A DNA stretch of 64,000 bases from Pseudobacter ginsenosidimutans (GTDB lineage Bacteria; Bacteroidota; Bacteroidia; Chitinophagales; Chitinophagaceae), in the NCBI RefSeq assembly GCF_007970185.1, contig NZ_CP042431.1:4464001-4528000 (forward strand), read 5' to 3'. Made by a program: the position numbers and the translations under genes. This document shows positions 26,556 through 35,948 of the stretch, piece after piece. The notes beneath the pieces were generated by a model, which made no database searches, had not been told where the DNA came from, and saw nothing but the letters and a program-made list of their open reading frames with translations. Position 1 is the first letter of the stretch. Every line of letters begins with the position of its first letter.

Positions 26556-26836
26556 TTCAAAAGGGTTTAAAGGTTAAACCATTCCGGTGTCACAAAATTC
26601 GTTCTGCCGGTTGACAAAAGGCAAATTTCCTTCTGTTCATGAACAAGATGCAATGCTGGAAAGTTAGTTCCGGCCATCGTTTGAGCCGGTTGCTGACCGC
26701 CAGTGGTAAGGCGGCAATGGAAGTGGAAGTTTTCTCGTGTCATGGCAAGACGGTTTTGGTGCTGGTCCGATGTAATAATCTCTGTGTACAAATTGAAAAA
26801 TTTTTAATCATAATCGAGCCTTTACCCCCGATTTTA

Positions 26837-26871
26837 TTTATGCAAACGTTTCCGGGGGAAAAGTGCATAAA
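26837..26871. promoter_or_regulatory. Long imperfect dyad with a mixed LacI-type operator
   Basis: Outer arms TTTATGC and GCATAAA are perfect complements; the inner part holds ACGTTTCC against GGAAAAGT with one mismatch. The stretch AAACGTTTCCGG (26844-26855) is the reverse complement of 12 bases of the operator upstream of the lacI-type gene, while the left side TGCAAACG matches the dyad upstream of the nagB fusion gene. Confidence 0.5.
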
Positions 26872-26962
26872 CCGTTAATAACCTTGATTGTAGCTGTGTT
26901 TCACGGTTTTCGGGATTGCATGGATCATGATAATCAGGCGCAATGCAACAAGTAAAACTGTT

Positions 26963-26979
26963 TATGCAACTTTTGCATA
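26963..26979. promoter_or_regulatory. 17-bp dyad TATGCAA-CTT-TTGCATA
   Basis: Perfect 7-bp arms around a 3-bp centre, of the size expected for a GntR or LacI dimer. It lies about 265 bp before uxaA, in the gap shared with the araC operon, and could control either side. Confidence 0.5.
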
Positions 26980-27243
26980 GAAAATGGATAAATAGAAAAG
27001 TAGAATAATATTTAAGGCGCTGAGAAATGCCAAAAAAATCGCATAATGGATAGCGTTAGGAAGGAATTCGCGGGGAGCCGGGATTTCATGCAGGTTTGCT
27101 TGCTTTTCATTGAGCTATTTTAGCATTCCGGGAACGATTGCGGAACAGGGTGCCAATTTAGCTTAGTATTAGGATAATGCTATGTGTTTTTGAAAGTGTT
27201 GATAGTTATTTATTTGTGCTAAGAATACTTTTAAGTACCAATT

Positions 27244-28902
27244 ATGCAGGCTACTCACACATATCTACAGATACACCCCGATGATAATATCCTTGTTGCC
27301 CTTCAGGACTTACCCAAAGGAACCGAGATCAGGCACAATGGCCACCAGTTTCGGTTGATCGAACCTGTGGCGGGAAAACATAAGTTTACAATGAGCGATC
27401 TGGCTCCCGGAGACCAGATATTCATGTATGGCGTACTGGTAGGAAAGGCAGATAAGCCGATCCCGCAGGGATCCGCACTCACCACCGGCAATATCCATCA
27501 TGCTTCCAGCGATTTTACACTGGGAGAAAGGAAACTGCAATGGAGCAAACCGGATGTAAATAAATGGAAAGACAGGCAGTTCATGGGCTACCATCGTGCA
27601 GACGGAAGCGTGGGCACTGCCAATTACTGGGTGGTGATCCCGATGGTATTTTGCGAAAACAGGAATGTGGAAGTGTTGAAAGAAGCGCTGGTAGACAAAC
27701 TCGGTTATAGTAAGGTGAAAGCCTTCGATCATGATGTAGAGATGCTCGTGAATATGTACCAGCAGGGCGTTTCAGAAGATGAGATCCTGGCAATGGAACT
27801 GTCCGGGAAGCCCGCCAGCCAAAACAATAAGAAAGTCTTTAGGAATATCGATGGCATAAAATTCCTCAACCATGAAATGGGTTGCGGCGGCACGCGTATG
27901 GATGCGGATGCGTTATGCGGACTATTGGCAGGTTACGTTACACATCCCAATGTGGCTGGTGCAACCATCCTTAGCCTCGGTTGTCAGCACGCACAGGCAA
28001 GCATTCTGAAAAAAGAGATCATGAAACGTGATCCCAATTTCAGTAAACCCCTGATCGTACTGGAGCAACAGAAAGAAGGGACCGAAAATCAGATGCTGAC
28101 AAAGGCCATCAAAAGAACATTCGCCGGATTAATGGAAGCGAACAAGAATGAACGTAAGCCGGCTCCACTCAGCAAACTCTGCATCGGACTGGAATGCGGT
28201 GGTTCGGACGGGTTCTCCGGCATCTCGGCAAACCCTGCCGTGGGCTATGTTTCAGACATCCTGGTAACGCTGGGGTCTTCTGTGATCCTCTCCGAGTTTC
28301 CTGAGCTCTGCGGTGTGGAACAGGAACTGAGTGATCGTTGCGTGGATGAGTCCACAGCCCTGAAGTTCATGGACCTGATGCGCGTTTACAATGCCAAAGC
28401 GGAAGCGGATGGATCAGGGTTCTATGCCAATCCATCGCCCGGAAATATCCGTGATGGCCTGATCACCGATGCCATCAAGTCTGCCGGCGCCGCCAAAAAA
28501 GGAGGCACATCACCGGTCACCGATGTGCTGGATTATCCCGAACGCGTGAGCAAACCCGGACTCAACCTGCTTTGTACGCCGGGCAATGATGTTGAAAGCA
28601 CCACTGCGGAAGTAGGCTCCGGCGCCAACGTAGTGCTCTTCACTACCGGACTGGGAACACCAACCGGAAATCCTGTTGCACCCGTTGTAAAGCTGGCTAC
28701 CAATACAACGCTGTTCAATCGCATGCCTGATATACTTGATATCAATTGCGGCACCATCATCGAAGGAAAAGAAACCATTCCTGCCGCTGCTGACAGGATC
28801 ATGGAATATATCATCGATGTGGCCAGTGGCAATGTACAACCGAAAGCAGTCCTGCTGGGTCAGGATGATTTCATTCCCTGGAGAAGAGGTGTTTCACTCT
28901 AG
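27244..28902 (+). CDS. uxaA: Altronate dehydratase
   Basis: 552 residues, no signal peptide, cytosolic. An N-terminal SAF domain (10-95, beginning with [16 protein letters not shown]) is joined to the galactarate dehydratase/altronate hydrolase body: [41 protein letters not shown] and [21 protein letters not shown]. UxaA converts D-altronate to 2-keto-3-deoxygluconate in galacturonate catabolism. It is 38 bp upstream of uxuA, so both branches of hexuronate breakdown are made together. UxaB and UxaC are not in the window. The related galactarate dehydratase is less likely because of the UxuA neighbour and pectin context. Confidence 0.9.
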   Translation: MQATHTYLQIHPDDNILVALQDLPKGTEIRHNGHQFRLIEPVAGKHKFTMSDLAPGDQIFMYGVLVGKADKPIPQGSALTTGNIHHASSDFTLGERKLQWSKPDVNKWKDRQFMGYHRADGSVGTANYWVVIPMVFCENRNVEVLKEALVDKLGYSKVKAFDHDVEMLVNMYQQGVSEDEILAMELSGKPASQNNKKVFRNIDGIKFLNHEMGCGGTRMDADALCGLLAGYVTHPNVAGATILSLGCQHAQASILKKEIMKRDPNFSKPLIVLEQQKEGTENQMLTKAIKRTFAGLMEANKNERKPAPLSKLCIGLECGGSDGFSGISANPAVGYVSDILVTLGSSVILSEFPELCGVEQELSDRCVDESTALKFMDLMRVYNAKAEADGSGFYANPSPGNIRDGLITDAIKSAGAAKKGGTSPVTDVLDYPERVSKPGLNLLCTPGNDVESTTAEVGSGANVVLFTTGLGTPTGNPVAPVVKLATNTTLFNRMPDILDINCGTIIEGKETIPAAADRIMEYIIDVASGNVQPKAVLLGQDDFIPWRRGVSL

Positions 28903-28940
28903 TCACTATCTTTGAACTTAATATCAATCAGCATTCTTCT

Positions 28941-30122
28941 ATGAACGTTGCTTTACCAAGAATGGAACAATCCTTCCGCTGGTTTGGTCCATCAGACCCT
29001 GTGAGCCTTGCGGATATCAGACAGGCCGGAGCTACCGGCATCGTTACTGCACTGCACCATCTGCCTAACGGCGTGGTATGGACGAAAGAAGAGATCCTGG
29101 CCAGAAAACAGATCATCGAAAAGGCAGGTCTGGTCTGGAATGTAGTGGAAAGCATTCCCGTGCATGAGCATATCAAAACTCAGAAAGGCGAATACCTCAC
29201 TTATATCAAAAACTATCAGGAAAGCATCCGCAATCTTGCAGAATGCGGTATTCATATCGTTACCTATAATTTCATGCCGGTGCTGGACTGGACGCGTACA
29301 GACCTGGCTTATGAAGTGGAAGACGGCTCCAAAGCCCTTCGTTTTGAAAAGGCTGCGTACATTGCTTTCGATGCACTGATCCTGAAACGCGCCGGAGCGA
29401 AAGTGGAATTCAGTACAACAGAACTGGCGGCTGCAGAAACAAGATTAGGCAGCATGAATGCCGATGAAAAAGCATTATTGCAGCGCAATATCATTGCAGG
29501 TCTTCCCGGCTCCGAAGAGAGTTTCACACTGCAACAATTCCAGCAGGCGCTGGATCAGTATGAAGGCATTGACGCGGCAAAACTTCGTTCCAACCTCATT
29601 TTCTTCCTCTCTCAAATTGCTCCTGTAGCGGAAGAAGCGGGCGTGCAACTGGCCATCCATCCGGATGATCCTCCATATCCGATCTTCGGCCTGCCACGTG
29701 TGGTGAGCACTGAAGCAGATGTGAAAGCATTGTTCGATGCAGTGCCCTCCAAAGCCAATGGCCTTTGTTTCTGTACCGGTTCATTCGGCGTGCGGGCAGA
29801 CAATGACCTGCCGGGCATGGTGGAGCGCCTCGGTAGCCGCATCCATTTCATTCACCTGCGCAGCACGCAGCGTGATGCTGACGGAAATTTCTATGAAGCC
29901 AATCACCTGGAAGGGGATGTGGACATGTACAATGTGGTGAAGAATATAGTAACAGTAATGCAAAACCGAAATGCGCCGATCCCTATGCGACCGGATCATG
30001 GTCACCAGATGCTGGACGATCTGAATAAGAAAACCAATCCCGGTTATTCTGCTATCGGAAGATTGCGAGGCCTGGCTGAACTGAGAGGATTGGAGTTGGG
30101 AATTGTACGAGGATTGAAATAA
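28941..30122 (+). CDS. uxuA: Mannonate dehydratase
   Basis: 393 residues. [37 protein letters not shown] is the diagnostic start of the UxuA TIM-barrel family; later motifs include [58 protein letters not shown] and a metal-binding end [11 protein letters not shown]. It dehydrates D-mannonate to 2-keto-3-deoxygluconate, the step in glucuronate breakdown that parallels UxaA. Second gene of the uxaA-uxuA operon. It is the metabolic outlet for uronic acids released by the pectin enzymes upstream. Confidence 0.95.
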   Translation: MNVALPRMEQSFRWFGPSDPVSLADIRQAGATGIVTALHHLPNGVVWTKEEILARKQIIEKAGLVWNVVESIPVHEHIKTQKGEYLTYIKNYQESIRNLAECGIHIVTYNFMPVLDWTRTDLAYEVEDGSKALRFEKAAYIAFDALILKRAGAKVEFSTTELAAAETRLGSMNADEKALLQRNIIAGLPGSEESFTLQQFQQALDQYEGIDAAKLRSNLIFFLSQIAPVAEEAGVQLAIHPDDPPYPIFGLPRVVSTEADVKALFDAVPSKANGLCFCTGSFGVRADNDLPGMVERLGSRIHFIHLRSTQRDADGNFYEANHLEGDVDMYNVVKNIVTVMQNRNAPIPMRPDHGHQMLDDLNKKTNPGYSAIGRLRGLAELRGLELGIVRGLK

Positions 30123-30148
30123 AATTGTTTACCAATTGATTTCGCTAT

Positions 30149-30182
30149 TGCCAGTCGCTCGCCTCCCGGCGAGCGACTGGCA
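30149..30182. repeat. Very strong hairpin with 15-bp perfect stem, REP-like candidate
   Basis: Arms GCCAGTCGCTCGCC and GGCGAGCGACTGGC (plus one T-A pair) flank a TCCC loop. There is no T-run on either side, so it is not a standard terminator, although it sits between the tail-to-tail uxuA and hxlR-type genes. The 13-mer CTCGCCGGGAGGC from its minus strand recurs at 48371-48383. Confidence 0.6.
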
Positions 30183-30196
30183 CACGCTGATTAATT

Positions 30197-30589
30197 CTAA
30201 CTTGCTTTCTTCAGCTGTTTCTTTTTTTGTGGCGTGGTTTGCTGGATAGCCCGATGCCTGTTACCCCAGGCGCTCATCTGCCTGAGCATCGGTGCTGTAT
30301 CCTTTCCCGTTGCAGTGAGCTCGTATTCCACTCGTGGCGGTACTTCCGGGTAAATGATACGGCTTACCAGTCCATCTGCTTCCAGCTCCCGCAATTGTGC
30401 TACCAGCATCCTTTCTGAAACGCCATCGATACTTTTCCGTAATTCATTGTAGCGCATCCTGCCTTTCAGCAAAGTGAAAAGAATGGCAGGTTTCCATCTT
30501 CCCCCGATCACGGAAAGGGTATAACTCATACCGCAACGCGCCAGCATTACTTCTTCATTGATGGAATTGGTGGAGTTGGTTTTGCGCAT
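30197..30589 (-). CDS. HxlR-family winged-helix regulator
   Basis: 130 residues from the ATG at 30589; a longer reading would use the promoter region. The HxlR core is clear: ARCGMSYTLSVIGGRWKPAILFTLLKGRMRYNELRKSI, then VSERMLVAQLRELEADGLVSRIIYPEVPPRVEYELTATGK. The Cys in ARCGMSY is at the usual redox- or ligand-sensing position of the family. The gene is divergent from an SDR oxidoreductase 74 bp away, the common layout in which HxlR regulates the reductase next door. The C-terminus is very Lys-rich (PQKKKQLKKAS). Confidence 0.92.
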   Translation of the reverse strand: MRKTNSTNSINEEVMLARCGMSYTLSVIGGRWKPAILFTLLKGRMRYNELRKSIDGVSERMLVAQLRELEADGLVSRIIYPEVPPRVEYELTATGKDTAPMLRQMSAWGNRHRAIQQTTPQKKKQLKKAS

Positions 30590-30599
30590 ACTTACTATT

Positions 30600-30639
30600 T
30601 TGTTAGTACTTAACAATTTTAGCTGTACCTGCAAATATA
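30600..30639 (-). promoter_or_regulatory. Predicted operator and -7 element for the HxlR-type gene
   Basis: TTGTTA-GTACT-TAACAA (30600-30616) is a perfect dyad of HxlR-operator size in the 74-bp divergent gap. On the minus strand TATATTTG (30632-30639) matches the -7 consensus TAnnTTTG, so the dyad falls just past the expected start of transcription, suited to autorepression. Confidence 0.55.
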
Positions 30640-30663
30640 GCAAGACTGATCTAGTTTTGGGTC

Positions 30664-31404
30664 ATGAAAAATCTATTAAACCAAACAGCCCTGGTAACAG
30701 GAGGGAGCCGCGGTATCGGAGCGGCCATAGCGAAACGTTTAGCAAAGGAAGGAGCCAATGTAGCAATCACCTATAACTCTTCTCCCGAAAGAGCGGAATC
30801 GGTAGTGAATGAGATCAAAGCGGCAGGCGGCAATGCTGTAGCCATCAGGGCCAACAGCCAGGACCCGCAGGCGGTGATGGACGCGGTAGACAAAACAGCC
30901 GCTGCATTTGGCGGCCTGCACATACTGGTGAACAATGCCGGAGTGGCGATACTGAAACCGACGGAAGAATTCACGGTGGAAGAATTCGATCTGCATACAT
31001 CTGTGAATGTGCGAGCTGTGTTTGCCGGATCGAAAGCAGCTGTTAAGCATTTGCCACGTGGCGGTCGTATCATCACCATCGGAAGTTGTATGGCTGAACG
31101 TGTTGCGGGGCCTGGAGGAGCGGTATATGCTATGAGCAAGAGTGCGCTGATCGGTCTCACCAAAGGAATGGCAAGAGAATTGGGCCCTAAAGGGATAACG
31201 GTGAATCTCGTTCATCCGGGACCGATAGATACGGATATGAACCCTGCCAACGGCGAAGGCGCCGACTGGCAGCGTTCTCTCAATGCATTGAACGAATTCG
31301 GCACTGTGGAGGATATTGCAGGACTGGTGGCTTACCTCGCCAGCCCGGAGAGCCGGAATATCACCGGAACGGGTATCACCATCGATGGCGGAACGAATAT
31401 TTAG
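30664..31404 (+). CDS. SDR-family oxidoreductase (3-oxoacyl-ACP-reductase-like)
   Basis: 246 residues. Rossmann start ALVTGGSRGIGAAIAKRLA with the TGxxxGIG nucleotide motif, NNAG at the fourth strand (VNNAGVAIL), the catalytic Ser in IGSCMAERV, YAMSK with the catalytic Tyr/Lys pair, and PGPIDTDMNP. These features indicate a classical NADP(H)-dependent short-chain dehydrogenase, cytosolic. Substrate cannot be assigned; FabG-like names are common but misleading here. It is transcribed away from the HxlR regulator and ends at a bidirectional terminator. Confidence 0.9.
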   Translation: MKNLLNQTALVTGGSRGIGAAIAKRLAKEGANVAITYNSSPERAESVVNEIKAAGGNAVAIRANSQDPQAVMDAVDKTAAAFGGLHILVNNAGVAILKPTEEFTVEEFDLHTSVNVRAVFAGSKAAVKHLPRGGRIITIGSCMAERVAGPGGAVYAMSKSALIGLTKGMARELGPKGITVNLVHPGPIDTDMNPANGEGADWQRSLNALNEFGTVEDIAGLVAYLASPESRNITGTGITIDGGTNI

Positions 31405-31413
31405 TACAAACAG

Positions 31414-31440
31414 CAACGCCAATCATTCCGATTGGCGTTG
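31414..31440. terminator. Bidirectional hairpin between the SDR and TonB receptor genes
   Basis: CAACGCCAATC pairs perfectly with GATTGGCGTTG (11 bp) around ATTCC. It lies between converging genes, 10 bp past the SDR stop. T-runs are weak on both sides. Confidence 0.6.
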
Positions 31441-31476
31441 TGTACTTTCTATAAATCTGAATTTCTATCGGCCGGA

Positions 31477-33807
31477 CTAGAACTGGTAGCCCAGGCTGAG
31501 GTTGAATCGGGCGCCGTTGCCCTGAACATATTCAAGATCTGCTGCCCTGTATTGACTTCTGGGCGGATAATAGGATTGATTGAACAGGTTTTCGATGCCC
31601 AATCCAATATTGAATGATTTGTTGATCCTGTAACCTGCATTGAAATTGAACCAGATCACTTCTTCCACAGGTGCTTCACTTAATCCGAATTTTCCGGTAT
31701 CAGGCCTCACAACAAACCTGTTACGGCTGCCTGTGTAAACTGTGGACAGTTGCATATTCAATGCAGAAAATGGTTGATAAGCGATAAAGCCTGTTGCTTT
31801 GGGAGGCATGATCCTTTCTCCATTCATGTACACTTTTGTGCCGTCTTCTTTTTCAGTTTTTCCTTCTACATAAGAATAACTGCCACCCACGCGAACACCT
31901 TTGGTGATGCGGGCTTCAGCCTGTACTTCATATCCATGTATTCTTTCCGGTTCACGCTGTGTCACAAACATACCGTTCTGTTCCACCAGGTTGGCGCCGA
32001 GTTTGGATGTACTCACAAAATATGCTGCCTGAATGTTCACAGGACCGATCTGGCTGCTGAAACCTGCTTCGTAATTGTTGGTGATAACGGCATCGGTGGT
32101 GATCTGATCCAGCGTATTCTCCGTGGCAGAACGCAGGATGCGGCCGAGCTCGTTCAATCCGAATGCCTGTGAGAAGCTCACGAAAGGGTTAAAGAAGTTG
32201 AACTTCGAATACCTGATACCGGCATTCCACATGGTAGAATTGTAGTTGAGTTTTCCTCCTTTTACAAATACGCTGCCTTCGCCATTCTTGCCTTTCGCGA
32301 TGGTGTTGAAGTCCTTCACTTTGATGCCGGCATTCTCATAGCGCACACCACCCTTGATCACGAAATTCATGATATCGACCTTCATTTGAGCGAAGGGCGC
32401 CATGTTCAGCATATTCATATCGGGAACAAAAACGCGGCCATCTGTGAGCACCTGGTTGGTCATGTCTTTCAGCAGATCGAAACCATAAGTGATATCACCT
32501 GAAATCTTTTTCCATTTCCAGGGTGTGTTGAGGTTGGCGCGAATTCCTCTTTTTTCAGATTGGATATATGTCTGGCCTGGTCCGTACCAGCTATTGGATT
32601 TTTCCACGTAGCGGTTCAGGCTCTGGAAGCGATGATCGTATAACATTACTTCGAGACTGCTGTTGAATGGCAGTTTGGTTGCGCGATAATTTACATAGAG
32701 GTTGTGGCTATGTGGTGTTCCGGCAGGATCTCCGGGGTCGATGCCGCGTACGCCGATGGCAGGTGTTTCGTTCCATTTGCCGGCCTGGTTGATGTAGTCG
32801 GCATGCTGACGGCTGCGGAAGAAATTGATGGAGGCTGTTATTTCCTGGTTATCTGTGATCCTGTAGCCAAGTTTTCCGAAAAGGTTCAGCAGCCTGGTTT
32901 CGCTGAGACCATCGGCCTGAGCAATTACGTTGCCGTCTGCGTCTTTAAGAGCACCGGTTTCATTGTACACGCCACTTACCACATAGCTGAATTTTTTGAT
33001 GGCGCCATGCAGGGTCTGCGATACGCGATAACCAACGGTATTGCTGCTATGTGCAATATTACCGTCCATGCTTATGCGCGTTTCTCCGCTGATGGGCTTT
33101 GAACCTTCGGGTTTTTTAGTAATGAAGTTGATGATACCGCCGCCGGACCCGTTTCCGTAAATGGAGGTAGCACCCTTGATCACTTCAACGCGCTCGATCA
33201 CTGCAGGATCGATGGTGCGGAGATCGCGGCTGCCATTCATCAATGGGGTAGACTGCGGGATACCATCTATCAGCACCAATACCTGGCGTCCGCGAAGTGT
33301 TTGCCCTGAGTTGGTAGCTTTATTGGTAAAGGTGCCGAGACCAGGCACTGTATTGCCGAGGATGGATGTGATATTGGGATTGATAGCGGCCTGTTCCCTG
33401 ATCTGCTTTGCCTGCAGGATGGTAACAGAGCTGGGTACTTCCCTGATACTTTCCACTTTTCTGCCTGCTGTTACTACCACTTCATTGAGGAAGCCTTCTG
33501 CATCGAGCGATACATCAACACTGGACTCTTCGCCTTCGCGGATGTTCACTTTTATATTTTTTGTAGCGTATCCGGCAGCGCTGACCTGTATCTCATGATG
33601 ACCAGCCGGGATGGAAGACAGCAGGAAATTCCCTTTTTCATCGGCAGTGGTTGCTGCGCCTTTTTTCAGGGAAATGGTAGCGCCGGGGAGCGCTTCTCCT
33701 TTCTCCGAATGCACAAAGCCTTTCAGGGAGCCAAAGCCTTTGTCCTGGGCCTGTAACTGAACCAGGAACGATAAAAAGAATAGAGCCAATGCTAAAGATC
33801 TGTTCAT
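31477..33807 (-). CDS. TonB-dependent receptor, siderophore/cobalamin-type
   Basis: 776 residues with a signal peptide (1-20). A carboxypeptidase-regulatory-like domain (25-105) precedes a TonB box-like EVVVTAGRKVESI, a plug domain (QVLVLIDGIPQSTPL, RVEVIKGATSIYGNGSGGGIINFITKKP) and a 22-strand barrel ending LSLGYQF with terminal Phe. It is shorter than SusC proteins and has no SusD partner, so it more likely imports a siderophore, metal complex or vitamin. No iron-box regulator or siderophore genes flank it, so the ligand is open. It converges on the SDR gene. Confidence 0.88.
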   Translation of the reverse strand: MNRSLALALFFLSFLVQLQAQDKGFGSLKGFVHSEKGEALPGATISLKKGAATTADEKGNFLLSSIPAGHHEIQVSAAGYATKNIKVNIREGEESSVDVSLDAEGFLNEVVVTAGRKVESIREVPSSVTILQAKQIREQAAINPNITSILGNTVPGLGTFTNKATNSGQTLRGRQVLVLIDGIPQSTPLMNGSRDLRTIDPAVIERVEVIKGATSIYGNGSGGGIINFITKKPEGSKPISGETRISMDGNIAHSSNTVGYRVSQTLHGAIKKFSYVVSGVYNETGALKDADGNVIAQADGLSETRLLNLFGKLGYRITDNQEITASINFFRSRQHADYINQAGKWNETPAIGVRGIDPGDPAGTPHSHNLYVNYRATKLPFNSSLEVMLYDHRFQSLNRYVEKSNSWYGPGQTYIQSEKRGIRANLNTPWKWKKISGDITYGFDLLKDMTNQVLTDGRVFVPDMNMLNMAPFAQMKVDIMNFVIKGGVRYENAGIKVKDFNTIAKGKNGEGSVFVKGGKLNYNSTMWNAGIRYSKFNFFNPFVSFSQAFGLNELGRILRSATENTLDQITTDAVITNNYEAGFSSQIGPVNIQAAYFVSTSKLGANLVEQNGMFVTQREPERIHGYEVQAEARITKGVRVGGSYSYVEGKTEKEDGTKVYMNGERIMPPKATGFIAYQPFSALNMQLSTVYTGSRNRFVVRPDTGKFGLSEAPVEEVIWFNFNAGYRINKSFNIGLGIENLFNQSYYPPRSQYRAADLEYVQGNGARFNLSLGYQF

Positions 33808-33924
33808 ACAATTTGCCTGTTTTGGGCAGACAAAGGGAAGAAATGTTCAGGTAGATGAGTGTTGAAATCCGATGTATCGGTTTTCGATATCAGAAATTTT
33901 TCTGAAGCAACAGTTTTTCCAAAT

Positions 33925-33953
33925 GAAAAGAGGCGGCCACCAGGGCCGCCTCT
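33925..33953 (-). terminator. Terminator downstream of the nagB fusion gene
   Basis: AGAGGCGGCC pairs with GGCCGCCTCT (10 bp) around ACCAG. Read on the minus strand it is followed by TTTT, 27 bp past the stop of the nagB fusion gene. Confidence 0.8.
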
Positions 33954-33979
33954 GTATCGAATTCCATTATTTCATTATT

Positions 33980-35881
33980 CTAGTAATGCCATCTTACGAA
34001 AGCCTCCATGGCTGCGTATTTGGTAAGACCCAGCTGTGCATACAGGTTTGCCGTATTGGAGTTGCGGTCCTCAGCACGCTGCCAGAATTCGCGGCTGTCT
34101 GATCCCTGGAAGGGGACCATATCTTTCTGCGACTGGTGGATGAATATGCCGAAACGTTTTTTCATTACCTGCTCCGGGCTCATGGGCACTGCCATTTCGA
34201 TCTCGGCAATATCCCATTCCTGCCATGCGCCCTTGTAGAGCCACATCCAGCAATCTTTTACCCAGGGCTCATTCGCTTCTTTCAGTCTGCGCATTGCTTC
34301 GAATACGATCTCGAGACAAACCTTGTGCGTTCCGTGCGGATCGGCGAGGTCGCCTGCGCAATAGATCTGTTGCGGCTTCAGTTTGCGCAGCAGTTCAATG
34401 GTGAGCAGCACATCTTCTTCGCCCATCGGTTTTTTCTCGATAGTGCCTGTTTCGTAGAAGGGGAGGTTCTGGAAATGATAGTTGTCGTCGCTGAGACCAA
34501 CGTAACGGCAGGTTGCCTTTGCTTCGCAACGGCGGATCAGGCCTTTGATGGCGCGGATATCAGCTGTATCGATCTCATTTGATTTCTTATTCTTCAGGTA
34601 GGCTCTTGCCTGGCTGAGGATCTCATTTGATTTGGTGGCGTCGATGCCGAACATCTCTTCAAATCCAACGGCGAAGTCCATGAAGCGGGTCACAAACTCG
34701 TCGGTAACCGCGATGTTGCCGGAAGTCTGGTAAGCTACATGTACATCATGTCCCTGATCGTGCAGGCGTTGGAATGTGCCTCCCATGGAGATGATATCAT
34801 CATCCGGGTGGGGGGAGAAGATCACACAGCGTTTTGGATAGGGCTCGCTGCGCTCGGGATGGTTAGGCAGGCTGGCATTGGGTTTGCCGCCGGGCCATCC
34901 GGTGATGGTATCGCGCATCATGTAATAAACCTTGAGGTTGATCTCGTAGGCATCGCCTTCTTCCACCAGCAGTTCGCTGAGTCCATGATCGCGGTAATCG
35001 TTATTGGTAAGACTGAGAATGGGTTTGCCTGCTTTGAGGGCCATGTTCACAACGGCTTTGCGCACGAGGGCCGGCGTCCAGTCCATTTCACCGGTGAGCC
35101 AGGGGCTCTTGTAACGGGTAAGCTCAGCCGCTGCAGCTTCATCCAGCACAAAGCTCACTTCGTTGTGTTGTTGCAGAAGTGAAGCGGGGATCTGTTCGTC
35201 CACATGTCCTTCCGCTGCTTTCTGCACAACGGGCGCTTTTGCAGGGCCCCAGGCCATCAGGATCACGCGGCGCGCCTTCATGATGGTGCTGATGCCCATG
35301 GTGATGGCGAGACGCGGCACTTGTGAGAAAGTAGGGAACTCATAAGAGTTGGCAATACGGGTGGAGTTATCCAGGGTAACAAGACGGGTCTTGCTGAAGA
35401 TGCTGGAGCCGGGCTCGTTGAATCCGATATGTCCGTTATTACCGATACCCAGGATCTGCAGATCGATACCGCCGGACTGCTCTATCAGTTCTTCGTACTG
35501 AATGCAATGGGATTTGATCTTGTCCTTGGGAATCTCTCCGTTGGGAATATGAATGTTCTTCGGGTCGATATCGATATGGTCAAACAGGTTTACATGCATA
35601 AAGCGATTGTAACTCTGCAAAGCATCGTGCTCGATCGGGTAGTATTCGTCGAGATTGAAAGTGATCACATTTTTGAAGCTCAGTCCTTCTTCCCTGTGAA
35701 GGCGTACCAGTTCTGCGTACAGGGATTTGGGAGTGGATCCTGTGGCCAGGCCCAGTACACAATTCTCGTTTTTTGCTTGTTTACTACGGATCAGTGAGGC
35801 GATTTCCTGTGCAACGGCCGCGGAACCCTGTTTCAGGTTGCCGTGGATGCTCACCGGAATTTTTTCGAATGAATCAACCAT
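33980..35881 (-). CDS. nagB: Glucosamine-6-phosphate deaminase fused to a PIG-L/LmbE de-N-acetylase-like domain
   Basis: 633 residues, more than twice the size of a plain NagB. Residues 1-270 are NagB: GLATGSTPKSLY, FNLDEYYP with Asp78, LGIGNNGHIGFNEPGS with His151; these convert glucosamine-6-phosphate to fructose-6-phosphate plus ammonia. After a linker (NagB-like tail to about 330), residues 350-620 are a PIG-L/LmbE zinc hydrolase: FSPHPDDDIISMGG (HPDDD at 358-362) and DLADPHGTHK (His516, His519), the complete metal-ligand set. The second domain might act on an N-acetylated or amino sugar, but its substrate is not known. Two-domain forms of this kind occur in Bacteroidota. No signal peptide; monocistronic, with an operator-like dyad 68 bp upstream. 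Confidence 0.92.
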   Translation of the reverse strand: MVDSFEKIPVSIHGNLKQGSAAVAQEIASLIRSKQAKNENCVLGLATGSTPKSLYAELVRLHREEGLSFKNVITFNLDEYYPIEHDALQSYNRFMHVNLFDHIDIDPKNIHIPNGEIPKDKIKSHCIQYEELIEQSGGIDLQILGIGNNGHIGFNEPGSSIFSKTRLVTLDNSTRIANSYEFPTFSQVPRLAITMGISTIMKARRVILMAWGPAKAPVVQKAAEGHVDEQIPASLLQQHNEVSFVLDEAAAAELTRYKSPWLTGEMDWTPALVRKAVVNMALKAGKPILSLTNNDYRDHGLSELLVEEGDAYEINLKVYYMMRDTITGWPGGKPNASLPNHPERSEPYPKRCVIFSPHPDDDIISMGGTFQRLHDQGHDVHVAYQTSGNIAVTDEFVTRFMDFAVGFEEMFGIDATKSNEILSQARAYLKNKKSNEIDTADIRAIKGLIRRCEAKATCRYVGLSDDNYHFQNLPFYETGTIEKKPMGEEDVLLTIELLRKLKPQQIYCAGDLADPHGTHKVCLEIVFEAMRRLKEANEPWVKDCWMWLYKGAWQEWDIAEIEMAVPMSPEQVMKKRFGIFIHQSQKDMVPFQGSDSREFWQRAEDRNSNTANLYAQLGLTKYAAMEAFVRWHY

Positions 35882-35948
35882 AACTCTTGTGTTTTTTGAA
35901 GTTGCACGAAATTAACAGCTAATTTCAATATTTATGCAACAAAATTTA

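Larger units (their letters stand above)
26556..27243. other. 688-bp divergent regulatory region between the araC operon and uxaA
   Basis: No convincing gene: the short open frames on both strands lack family-like sequence. It holds two operator-like dyads (26837-26871 and 26963-26979), half-sites with TTGCAT/ATGCAA around 26917-26950, and an AT-rich stretch. Before uxaA, TTTTTG near 27188 and TTTATTTG near 27210 form a weak promoter candidate with one mismatch in the -7 element. Confidence 0.6.

Noticed and set aside
26567-26878. Short frames on both strands in the araC/uxaA gap
   Set aside because: Composition and sequence do not look like protein; the region holds dyads typical of regulation.
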